A stretch of DNA of 12,821 nt from an uncultured Acetatifactor sp. (GTDB lineage: Bacteria; Bacillota; Clostridia; Lachnospirales; Lachnospiraceae): NCBI GenBank assembly GCA_948896875.1, contig CAQUWW010000083.1, forward strand, positions 1 to 12,821, given 5' to 3'. Shown in pieces: positions 1 through 5,398 of the stretch. Within the stretch, counting starts at the first letter, position 1. Each line of letters starts with the position of its first letter. Position numbers and translations under genes: made by a program. The notes under the pieces are model-generated. The model was not told the origin of the DNA, made no database searches, and worked only from the letters and a program-made list of their open reading frames with translations.

Positions 1-79
1 TCCATTTACTGGATACCACTAATTTCCATTTCCCGTTATTAACTTTACACTACTAGTTCTATCAGTTTCCTGCCATACA

Positions 80-130
80 TAAAAGCAGGCCAACGAACCT
101 CCCCGGAACTCCTTCCGTTCGTTACCCTGC
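80..130 (-). terminator. Candidate intrinsic terminator after spoVAC
   Basis: Read on the minus strand, GCAGG (130-126) pairs with CCTGC (89-85), AACGAAC (123-117 reading GTTCGTT on plus) pairs with 98-92, and GGAA/TTCC closes a 4-nt loop. This gives about 16 bp interrupted by a 2x2 internal loop and a 6-nt bulge, followed directly by TTTTAT. The stem starts 37 nt after the spoVAC stop. The U-run is short and the stem imperfect, so it could also be a processing or stability hairpin. Confidence 0.45.
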
Positions 131-167
131 TCACAGCATTTAGCCTATATGCTTTTTTCTGCTCTCA

Positions 168-686
168 TCAGAAAAACCCCAGCATCTTCCCAATCCAGTA
201 AATCAGCCCCAACACCCAGCTGGAAAAGATGCCATACAGAATCACCGGCCCCGCAATGGTGAAAATCTTACACCCAATCCCGAAGACCTGCCCCTCCGCC
301 TTATACTCAATGGCCGGCGCCGCCACGGAATTGGCAAAGCCTGTGATGGGCACCAGCGCCCCGGCGCCGCCCCATTTCACGATTTTAGGATAAATGTTGA
401 ATCCTGTCAGTATCACCGACAGCAATACCAGAATCAGAGAGCACCAGCTGCCAGCGGTCTGCTTGTCCAGCCCCAGACTGCCCGCATAATTTAGAATAAA
501 CTGCCCGATGCAGCAGATGATTCCTCCGGTAAGAAATGCTTTCAGCATTTGAAGTCCCAGATTGTGGGTTGGCGTTACGGCCTTTATATACTGCTCATAT
601 TCCTTTTGCTGTTCTTTCTGTTCTCTTTTTTCTTTCTGTTCCATCTGCTCCATCTGTTCTTTGTTCTCTTTTCCTGTCTCTTCCAT
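168..686 (-). CDS. spoVAC: Stage V sporulation protein AC (SpoVAC)
   Basis: Encodes a 172-residue integral membrane protein of the SpoVA complex. In other spore formers this complex moves Ca-dipicolinic acid across the inner forespore membrane during spore maturation and out again in germination; SpoVAC has been described as a mechanosensitive-channel-like component. The family core is clear: an N-terminal hydrophobic helix (about 47-67), a second (80-98), the conserved GAGALVPITGFANSV stretch (107-121) followed by AIEYKAEG (125-132), and a C-terminal helix (about 141-168). The first 33 residues are an unusual Glu/Gln/Lys-rich tail (EQMEQMEQKEKREQKEQQ), longer than the Bacillus protein's N-terminus as I remember it. 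The start at 686 is supported by GAGAGAGG six bases upstream. It lies 206 bases downstream of spoVAA, a wide gap for an operon, and is followed by a terminator-like hairpin. Identification is secure. Confidence 0.93.
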   Translation of the reverse strand: MEETGKENKEQMEQMEQKEKREQKEQQKEYEQYIKAVTPTHNLGLQMLKAFLTGGIICCIGQFILNYAGSLGLDKQTAGSWCSLILVLLSVILTGFNIYPKIVKWGGAGALVPITGFANSVAAPAIEYKAEGQVFGIGCKIFTIAGPVILYGIFSSWVLGLIYWIGKMLGFF

Positions 687-892
687 GTCTTTCCTCTCTC
701 TCTAATCTGATCTCTTCTAATCCTTCTTCCTGGTCCCACTCAGTATATGCATTTTCGCCACTATTATTCTTCTGTTAACTGTTACTTTGGGTTTCGTTTA
801 TTACATTTGAAATCATATACTCGTTTGATTTCCAATATGATGTCTCCCTTCTGCCTAAATAAGTCATTACATACTTTTCGGAATCAGCACGC

Positions 893-1519
893 CTACGATT
901 CCTCCGTCTTCCCTTCCCGTCCCGCCGTGGCGATCAGCGCCTTGTCCACGTCTTCCTCATAATTGCGCATAGCCACCTCGATGGGTGTTGGATCTTTTGT
1001 AATCCTTCTGCCGCCTATGTGATTAAAGAAAATGATGATTCCGGCGGCAAGTCCCAGAGAATAAGATACCTCCAGTGTATTCAATCCCTGGGGCTCCCGA
1101 TTCATCACCATTTTATAGATTTCTGTGAACACGTTGTTGATGCCTACGTCATTGTGATAAGCCATAATGGTAAAAGCTGTCCCGAAAAAACTGACCAGGC
1201 ACACCAGCGCACATTTTAGCCACTGCTGCCAGCCCTTATGCCTGTCCACACTGATCCATTCCACCAGCACATCCGGTTCTCCCACAATCTGTACGTTGAT
1301 ATTTGGACAGGTATTCTCCATCAGCTCCACCAGCTTCAAAGTGCTGATTACACAGCGTCTGCTGCCTTCTTTACCGAAATGGTGCACCTTCAGCGCCTTC
1401 AGCTTTGCCGAAATGACAGAATCCGCACAACGCAGGGAACCCACATCCGTCAGAAAGACATCCTCTGACTGCACCTCCACATTTCTGTCACATTTCAAAT
1501 ATACTGTCGCGTTTGTCAC
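893..1519 (-). CDS. spoVAA: Stage V sporulation protein AA (SpoVAA)
   Basis: 208-residue SpoVA-complex protein acting at the forespore inner membrane in dipicolinate uptake. The first 95 residues form a soluble domain (small beta-rich segments such as ATVYLKC and NINVQIVG). They are followed by a membrane helix (about 101-121), the YHNDVGINNVFTEIYKMV stretch (121-138), a second helix containing SYSLGLAAGIIIFFNHIGG (152-170), and the conserved DPTPIEVAMRNYEEDVD tail (176-192). I place the start at the GTG at 1517-1519, because AGGGAGGAG sits seven bases upstream and the resulting length is close to the roughly 206 residues of the Bacillus protein. The ATG at 1562-1564 would add 15 residues and has no good ribosome binding site. 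Here the gene follows spoVAB rather than preceding it, and it is separated from spoVAB by two hairpins. The family call is very secure; the start is likely but inferred. Confidence 0.93.
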   Translation of the reverse strand: MTNATVYLKCDRNVEVQSEDVFLTDVGSLRCADSVISAKLKALKVHHFGKEGSRRCVISTLKLVELMENTCPNINVQIVGEPDVLVEWISVDRHKGWQQWLKCALVCLVSFFGTAFTIMAYHNDVGINNVFTEIYKMVMNREPQGLNTLEVSYSLGLAAGIIIFFNHIGGRRITKDPTPIEVAMRNYEEDVDKALIATAGREGKTEES

Positions 1520-1569
1520 TGAAATCTCCTCCCTCATAATCAATAAATCGATGTAAAGGTGCAATTCCG

Positions 1570-1598
1570 GAAGAATGCCCGCATTTTGGGCATTCTTC
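1570..1598. repeat. Perfect 11-bp inverted repeat (hairpin)
   Basis: GAAGAATGCCC at 1570-1580 is perfectly complementary to GGGCATTCTTC at 1588-1598, with a 7-nt spacer. It lies about 50 nt upstream of the spoVAA start, one base away from the larger hairpin at 1600-1656. Neither strand has a T-run after it, so it does not look like a standard intrinsic terminator. Confidence 0.85.
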
Positions 1599-1599
1599 T

Positions 1600-1656
1600 A
1601 TGTGCAAAGATTTTCTTAGGTTGTGTGTTCTACAACCTTAGAAAATCTTTGCACAT
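1600..1656. repeat. 25-bp inverted repeat abutting the spoVAB stop codon
   Basis: The arm at 1600-1624 pairs with 1632-1656 over 25 positions with one T-T mismatch (1617/1639) and a 7-nt loop (GTGTTCT on plus). The arm begins immediately after the spoVAB stop (1657-1659). No U-tract follows on the minus strand. Possible roles are 3'-end stabilisation or processing of the spoVAB message, partial attenuation before spoVAA, or a small mobile palindromic element. Confidence 0.9.
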
Positions 1657-2133
1657 TTATACCGTCCGATGCAGCTCTGTCAGAAAATAAAGCAGAGATC
1701 CGCAAAGCTTTCCCGCCGCCATACTGAGAATTGCAAGTCCCAGCCCGTGACGGAAGGATATCCGTCTGGTCAGAATGGGAATGCTGTCCAGCATCTCCGC
1801 AATGGCAAGGGCCAGACATCCGATGAACATCCCTGCAAAAAATCCGAAAACAGCCTGCCAGAACAGACCAATTCCCTGAATCACAGTCATATACTGCGGG
1901 AAGCGTTGCTGCCACCAGGCTCCAAACTGACAATACCTGGAAAAAATGCTGAGCACGCAGCCTGTAAGCGTACCAAAGATTACCATTTCTTCGTACAATT
2001 TAACATATTTTGACGTATGTGTCTTACCTGCAAAACGGGGGACCAGTCCCACCGCCGCCAGTACAGTGAATACGCCTGCCGCCGCCAGCAGTCCATAGCT
2101 TGCACCTGTCAGTGCCAGAAAAAAAGTCCGCAT
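1657..2133 (-). CDS. spoVAB: Stage V sporulation protein AB (SpoVAB)
   Basis: 158-residue polytopic membrane protein of the SpoVA dipicolinate-transport complex. Hydrophobic segments lie at about 5-31, 50-65, 85-112 and 128-151. Family signatures are the early AAAGVFTVLAAVGLVPR (17-33), followed by KYVKLYEEMVIFGTLTG (42-58), GFFAGMFIGCLALAIAEMLD (97-116), the IPILTRRI loop (118-125) and GLAILSMAAGKLCGSLLYF (132-150). It is slightly longer than the roughly 141-residue Bacillus protein; the extra residues lie in the central loop SRYCQFGAWWQQRFPQYM. The ATG at 2131-2133 has only a modest GAG-type ribosome binding site, but the N-terminus matches the family, so I keep it. A sigma-G-type promoter lies 36-65 bases upstream. 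It is the first gene of the spoVA cluster here, whereas spoVAA is usually first. Identification is secure. Confidence 0.92.
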   Translation of the reverse strand: MRTFFLALTGASYGLLAAAGVFTVLAAVGLVPRFAGKTHTSKYVKLYEEMVIFGTLTGCVLSIFSRYCQFGAWWQQRFPQYMTVIQGIGLFWQAVFGFFAGMFIGCLALAIAEMLDSIPILTRRISFRHGLGLAILSMAAGKLCGSLLYFLTELHRTV

Positions 2134-2168
2134 CTTAACTCTCAGCCGCCTTTTACAAGATTACTGAT

Positions 2169-2198
2169 TATTATGATGCGGAATTCCAAAATTTATAC
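2169..2198 (-). promoter_or_regulatory. Sigma-G promoter upstream of spoVAB
   Basis: On the minus strand GTATA (2198-2194) is followed after exactly 18 bases by CATAATA (2175-2169). This fits the published Bacillus sigma-G consensus (gHATR, 17-18 bp, CATnHTA) at every defined position. The predicted transcript would start near 2161-2163, about 30 bases before the spoVAB start. It fits the known sigma-G control of spoVA operons. It is a pattern match only. Confidence 0.72.
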
Positions 2199-2288
2199 TT
2201 TTTCTCCTGGTTTTGTTCTGGTTTTATACTGTTTTTTCTACTTCTGCTTTTCTATTTCCATGTCGATTCCCATTTCAAACTGCCGTTC

Positions 2289-3497
2289 CTACTCCTCCCA
2301 CAAGGGCGCAAAGCTGATGTTCAGGTCTACTTCACCTTTGATCCCCTGCACCGTACCCTTCTGAGAATACTGCCAGATTTTGTATTCATAGGGATAATAA
2401 AATTTATCGGAATAGGCCGCAAACCATTTGTCATACTCCTCCAAAGATTCCAATCCCAGCATCAGCGCTCCCATTTCCGTGTTGTAGTAAATCATAGGCC
2501 TGTAGCCCGCATCCTGTATAATCTCACAGAACAGCCTGGTCAGATTGGTCCTCTCCTCCACGGAAAGGTTATTCATCCGTCCTTCGTCCCCCGCAACCTT
2601 CTCCACGTCAAATACCACAGGGCAGTCAATCTGGTAAGGCGCAATTTTCTCCAGAACAAGGTCTGCTTCCTCTCGCAATTCCGTTTCATCGATGGCCTGA
2701 CTGTAAAAATAGACACCCACTTTTATTCCCGCGGCAATAGCCCCTGTAATATTGTCCTCGAACTTGTCATCCTCCACCAACTTTCCGGTGCCGTATCCTC
2801 TGTTTCCCACCCTGATAAAGGCAAATTCCACACCGTCCTGAGCTACCAGCTGCCAGTCAATCTCTCCCTGATGCCTGGACACATCGATTCCCTTGTGAGA
2901 GATCACCTGTCCATCCTGTATGTACTGAAACTCTCCTGACTCCAGCACATTGAGACAGGTTTCGTCAAACTGATGCTGCTTCAGGCTGCGGTTAATCGGC
3001 ACAAAATGATACTGTCCTCCACTGTATACAATCAGATCCTCCGGATACAGGGGACGCAATGTCTCTATGATAGAGTCGCCATCGTTCAGCTGCGTTCTGA
3101 TTCCCTCCAGCACAGCCGCGGCGGCCTGCTCTCTGGCTCCCGATACCTGTGCCTCCAGCTCCTCCTGCGAATAGACCAGGGAATCCGACAATACGCCTAC
3201 AATATTTCCGTCCGCATCCACCACGTTGCCATTCTCATCAATTCCAACCTTGCTGACACCAGAACCGTTTTCCCCATCTTCTCCCGATCCGTCATTCACA
3301 TTCCCGGACACAGCCGGTTCTTCCTGCCGCATTTTCCCGGCAATCCATGCGCATAAGGAAACGGTGCCATACATCACTGCCACCATGACTGTCAGACAGA
3401 CCAACATGGCCAGCACTCTGTTTCTCCTCCGTTTTCTTCCCCGGGATATTCCCGCCTTGTTTTCATTCGATCCCGCCGTATCTTTCCTGCTCTTCAT
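2289..3497 (-). CDS. Membrane-anchored GH25 lysozyme (muramidase)
   Basis: 402-residue protein predicted to cleave the N-acetylmuramic acid to N-acetylglucosamine beta-1,4 bond of peptidoglycan, outside the membrane. Layout: a basic cytoplasmic start (RGRKRRRNR), one membrane helix (about 28-51), a Gly/Asp/Asn-rich linker (64-105) with two DxNGN/DxDGN loops, a helical spacer (about 110-200), then a GH25 domain (about 202-398). That domain holds KGIDVSRHQGEIDW (202-215; catalytic-type Asp205), FAFIRVGNRGYG (225-236), GVYFYSQA (261-268) and the acidic pair in VVFDVEK (Asp297, Glu299). The start is the ATG at 3495-3497, with GGGAG six bases upstream; a GTG five codons earlier lacks a ribosome binding site. 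It sits between sigF and spoVAB, suggesting a role in forespore or engulfment wall remodelling, but that is inference. A sigma-G promoter follows it. Enzyme family is secure, role is not. Confidence 0.92.
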   Translation of the reverse strand: MKSRKDTAGSNENKAGISRGRKRRRNRVLAMLVCLTVMVAVMYGTVSLCAWIAGKMRQEEPAVSGNVNDGSGEDGENGSGVSKVGIDENGNVVDADGNIVGVLSDSLVYSQEELEAQVSGAREQAAAAVLEGIRTQLNDGDSIIETLRPLYPEDLIVYSGGQYHFVPINRSLKQHQFDETCLNVLESGEFQYIQDGQVISHKGIDVSRHQGEIDWQLVAQDGVEFAFIRVGNRGYGTGKLVEDDKFEDNITGAIAAGIKVGVYFYSQAIDETELREEADLVLEKIAPYQIDCPVVFDVEKVAGDEGRMNNLSVEERTNLTRLFCEIIQDAGYRPMIYYNTEMGALMLGLESLEEYDKWFAAYSDKFYYPYEYKIWQYSQKGTVQGIKGEVDLNISFAPLWEE

Positions 3498-3512
3498 CCT
3501 GTTCTCCCTCAC

Positions 3513-3564
3513 TCTAAAGTCAACCTGCTCTCTACTATTTTATAGTAAACGAAGTAACTTTAGA
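3513..3564. repeat. Nested dyad symmetry upstream of the GH25 gene
   Basis: TCTAAAGT (3513-3520) and ACTTTAGA (3557-3564) form 8-bp perfect outer arms. Inside them TACTAT (3533-3538) and ATAGTA (3542-3547) form a second inverted repeat around a 3-nt centre. The element lies 16 bases upstream of the GH25 start. It could be an operator or an mRNA hairpin; AT-rich sequence makes chance symmetry possible. Confidence 0.45.
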
Positions 3565-3589
3565 AGGAAAGCATATTTTTGTAATTTAT

Positions 3590-3614
3590 AAAAAGTTAAG
3601 CTCTCTGGAAGCTT
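3590..3614 (-). terminator. Weak terminator-like hairpin after sigF
   Basis: On the minus strand AAGCT (3614-3610) and AGCTT (3602-3598) form a 5-bp stem with a 7-nt loop, followed by AACTTTTTAT. The U-run is good but the stem is very short, so at best it is a leaky terminator between sigF and the GH25 gene. Confidence 0.25.
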
Positions 3615-3637
3615 CTGCCAACTGGCCTTCTACCATT

Positions 3638-4405
3638 CTATTTTATCGCCTGCTCCCTCAGGTTCAACAAAATCCGTTTTTCCATTCGGCTGACCTGCAC
3701 CTGACTGATTCCCATACTTGCCGCTATTTCCGTCTGTGTTTTCTCCTGAAAATATCGCATGCAGATCAGCTCTCTTTCTCTGGACGGCAGCGTATCCAAA
3801 AGCTGTTTTAACAGAATATGATTTAGAAGCTCCTCTTTTTCCGCATCACCTCCGTCACAGCCGCTCACCACGCTTCTTCCTACTGTGCCCGCCTTCTCCC
3901 TGACGATCTTGTCCACCAGATAGACTTCGCTTCCATCATCCTGATACACAGCCGCATAGATAGACTCTACCTCTATGGCCGCCTCCATGGCAAGCACCAC
4001 ATCCTCCACAGATAATCCGGTCTCCTCCGCGATCTCCTGTACCGTGGGTTCCCTCCCCTCCGCAGTCTGTAGTCTCTGTCTCGCCAGTCTGACCTTCAAT
4101 CCGTTTTCCTTGATGGTTCTGGACACCTTCACAGGTCCGTCATCCCGCAAAAATCTTTTGATTTCTCCTGTTATCATGGGTACGGCATAGGTGGAGAATT
4201 TCAGTCCCAGTGACAAATCAAATTTGTCTATGGCTTTCATCAGTCCGATGACGCCGATCTGAAACAAATCCTCCAGCTCATATCCCCTGCCTGTAAAACG
4301 TCTCACGATATGCCGCACCAGCCCCAGATTGTTCTCTATCAGTACTTCCCTTGCACTGCTTTCTCCTGCCTGTGATCTCGCAATCAGTACTGACACCTCG
4401 TCCAT
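3638..4405 (-). CDS. sigF: RNA polymerase sigma factor SigF (SpoIIAC)
   Basis: 255-residue sigma-70-family factor, the first forespore-specific sigma factor. It directs RNA polymerase to genes needed after asymmetric septation and is held inactive by SpoIIAB. Region 2 is clear: NNLGLVRHIVRRFTGRG (25-41), DLFQIGVIGLMKAIDKFD (46-63) and the region 2.4-type FSTYAVPMITGEIKRFLRDD (70-89). Region 3 follows (EPTVQEIAEETGLSVEDV, 119-136), and region 4 carries the helix-turn-helix QTEIAASMGISQVQVSRMEK (224-243). Residues 172-192 form a Gly/Ser/Asp-rich linker (SGCDGGDAEKEE) ahead of region 4. The start at 4405 has GAAAGGG about six bases upstream; it lies 19 bases after the spoIIAB stop. The order spoIIAA-spoIIAB-sigF is the classical spoIIA operon and separates it from sigma-G, which lacks these neighbours. 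Confidence 0.95.
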   Translation of the reverse strand: MDEVSVLIARSQAGESSAREVLIENNLGLVRHIVRRFTGRGYELEDLFQIGVIGLMKAIDKFDLSLGLKFSTYAVPMITGEIKRFLRDDGPVKVSRTIKENGLKVRLARQRLQTAEGREPTVQEIAEETGLSVEDVVLAMEAAIEVESIYAAVYQDDGSEVYLVDKIVREKAGTVGRSVVSGCDGGDAEKEELLNHILLKQLLDTLPSRERELICMRYFQEKTQTEIAASMGISQVQVSRMEKRILLNLREQAIK

Positions 4406-4424
4406 ACATTACCCTTTCAAACGC

Positions 4425-4928
4425 TTACTGTAAAACTTCCTCCCGGGCTATCCAACAGCCCACTCCTATTTTTTTCACCATACGGACAGTGGTCCCTTTT
4501 CCAGGTGTGCTCTCCACCTCCAGATCATCCATAAAAGCCTCCATGAAAGCAAACCCCATACCGGACCGTTCCAGCTCCGGCCTGGTGGTGAAAAGGGGTT
4601 CCATCGCCTGTTCCACGTTTTCTATCCCCTTACCCGTATCAATCACTTCGATATGTAATATCTCGTTTTCCAGAGTACAATGCACCCGTACCTTTCCCTG
4701 GTGTATTTCTCCCTGTTCGGCCGGGAATGCGGTGTTCTTTCCATAACCGTACAAATTCTCATATCCATGTATGATGGAATTGGTAACCGCTTCCGACACG
4801 GCGGTTTTGATGTCCGCCATCTCCTCCAGTGTGGGATTCAGATGTGTAATAAAGGCCGCTACCGCCATCCGGGCAAATCCTTCGTTATCTGAAACAGCGT
4901 CAAAAATAAGTTCCATTTCATTTTTCAT
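4425..4928 (-). CDS. spoIIAB: Anti-sigma F factor / SpoIIAA kinase (SpoIIAB)
   Basis: 167-residue GHKL-family ATPase and serine kinase. With ATP it binds and blocks sigma-F and phosphorylates SpoIIAA; unphosphorylated SpoIIAA releases sigma-F. Seen: MKNEMELIFDAVSDNEGFAR start, N-box SEAVTNSIIHGY (45-56, Glu46/Asn50), G1 box DTGKGI (97-102), PLFTTRPELERSGMGF (111-126, ATP lid/G2) and GKGTTV (143-148). Compared with the B. subtilis protein (about 146 residues, recalled from memory) there is an extra segment of roughly 17-18 residues after HGYEN (about 58-79, containing GYGKNTAFPAEQGE), replacing a tight beta-turn, plus a longer C-terminal tail. The start overlaps the spoIIAA stop as ATGA, so the two are probably translationally coupled; GGAGG lies ten bases upstream. 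Function is secure. Confidence 0.95.
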   Translation of the reverse strand: MKNEMELIFDAVSDNEGFARMAVAAFITHLNPTLEEMADIKTAVSEAVTNSIIHGYENLYGYGKNTAFPAEQGEIHQGKVRVHCTLENEILHIEVIDTGKGIENVEQAMEPLFTTRPELERSGMGFAFMEAFMDDLEVESTPGKGTTVRMVKKIGVGCWIAREEVLQ

Positions 4929-5248
4929 GATTCCAGTACCTCCACAATTTTATTTAGTCCGGACAACCTGAAGATCCTCTGTATCTGCCTGTCCACATGA
5001 ATCGCATAAACCCGGCCTCCAAAACAGGATATCTTGCGATAACGTCCCATAATAATCCCTATCCCTGAAGAATCCATAAACCTGGTTTTCTCAAAATCAA
5101 ATACCACATGGCACACATCTTCCCTCAGCAGATATTTATCCGCGTTTTCACAGATAAGCCCTGCCCCGTGATGGTCGATTTCTTCCGGCAGCCGTATCAT
5201 AAGGCAGCTGTCAATGACCTGAAAATCTCCTGCTGTAATCTGTTCCAT
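4925..5248 (-). CDS. spoIIAA: Anti-anti-sigma factor SpoIIAA
   Basis: 107-residue STAS-domain protein, antagonist of SpoIIAB. When dephosphorylated by SpoIIE it binds the SpoIIAB-ADP complex and frees sigma-F in the forespore. Seen: IRLPEEIDHHGAGLI (18-32; EIDHH corresponds to the family's ELDHH), VVFDFEKTRFMDSSGIGII (48-66) with the phospho-acceptor serine expected at Ser60 (first Ser after Asp59), GRYRKISCFGG (68-78) and the closing FRLSGLNKIVEV (93-104). The start is the ATG at 5246-5248: AGGAGGT sits six bases upstream and the length fits the family. The frame stays open upstream to an ATG at 5353, but that extension is built from the repeated leader sequence and has no ribosome binding site. 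First gene of the spoIIA operon; overlaps spoIIAB by 4 nt. Confidence 0.95.
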   Translation of the reverse strand: MEQITAGDFQVIDSCLMIRLPEEIDHHGAGLICENADKYLLREDVCHVVFDFEKTRFMDSSGIGIIMGRYRKISCFGGRVYAIHVDRQIQRIFRLSGLNKIVEVLES

Positions 5249-5261
5249 AAAATGACCTCCT

Positions 5262-5293
5262 ATTCCAGTTCCGTCACAAAGCGCTTCATGCCC
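5262..5293. repeat. 32-bp direct repeat, copy 2 (next to spoIIAA ribosome binding site)
   Basis: These 32 bases are identical to 5367-5398, 105 bases away. On the minus strand the copy begins GGGCATGAAGCGCTTTGTGA and ends GGAACTGGAAT, immediately followed by the spoIIAA ribosome binding site AGGAGGT (5261-5255). Its first 21 bases can pair with the complementary segment at 5344-5364. Confidence 0.95.
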
Positions 5294-5366
5294 CTTTATG
5301 GGAGTAATTTCCGGCTGCATAGGGCGCATCCGTAAATTCTCCCGGGCATGCATCGCTTTATGACTG

Positions 5367-5398
5367 ATTCCAGTTCCGTCACAAAGCGCTTCATGCCC
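5367..5398. repeat. 32-bp direct repeat, copy 1
   Basis: Exact copy of 5262-5293. It starts directly after the T-run of the terminator at 5399-5441 and forms the 5' arm of the first leader hairpin. The 105-base spacing keeps both copies in the same reading frame, but I see no sign that they are translated. Confidence 0.95.

Larger units (their letters stand above)
5262..5398 (-). promoter_or_regulatory. spoIIAA leader with mutually exclusive hairpins
   Basis: Reading the minus strand, arm 1 (5398-5378) can pair with arm 2 (5364-5344) at 18 of 21 positions plus one G-U, with a 13-nt loop. Arm 2 is equally complementary to the second copy of arm 1 (5293-5273). Between arm 2 and copy 2, bases 5343-5300 fold on their own: GGGAG/CTCCC, AATTT/AAATT, CGG/CCG and TGC/GCA pair with small mismatches. 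Arm 2 must choose between an upstream and a downstream partner, and the downstream choice ends 12 bases before the AGGAGGT of spoIIAA. The layout resembles an attenuator or switch, but function is inference and a DNA-level palindromic element remains possible. Confidence 0.5.

Noticed and set aside
700..870. Second sigma-G promoter ahead of spoVAC (CATATTG or CATATAC)
   Set aside because: No gHATR -35 at 17-18 bases; GAATA precedes CATATAC by only 15 and the -10 ends are off consensus.
1616..1933. 105-codon minus-strand frame within spoVAB
   Set aside because: It overlaps spoVAB in another frame, has no ribosome binding site and runs through the hairpin at 1600-1656.
5249..5353. 35-residue extension of SpoIIAA from an ATG at 5353
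   Set aside because: It reads through the repeated hairpin sequence and lacks a ribosome binding site, while AGGAGGT decides for the ATG at 5248.
5262..5398. Sigma-H promoter using GGAAT in each 32-bp repeat as -10
   Set aside because: No acceptable AGGAnnT-type -35 at the right spacing; the match is too weak to call.
5262..5398. CRISPR-like repeat pair
   Set aside because: There are only two copies with a 73-base gap that is self-complementary, and no cas genes are present.
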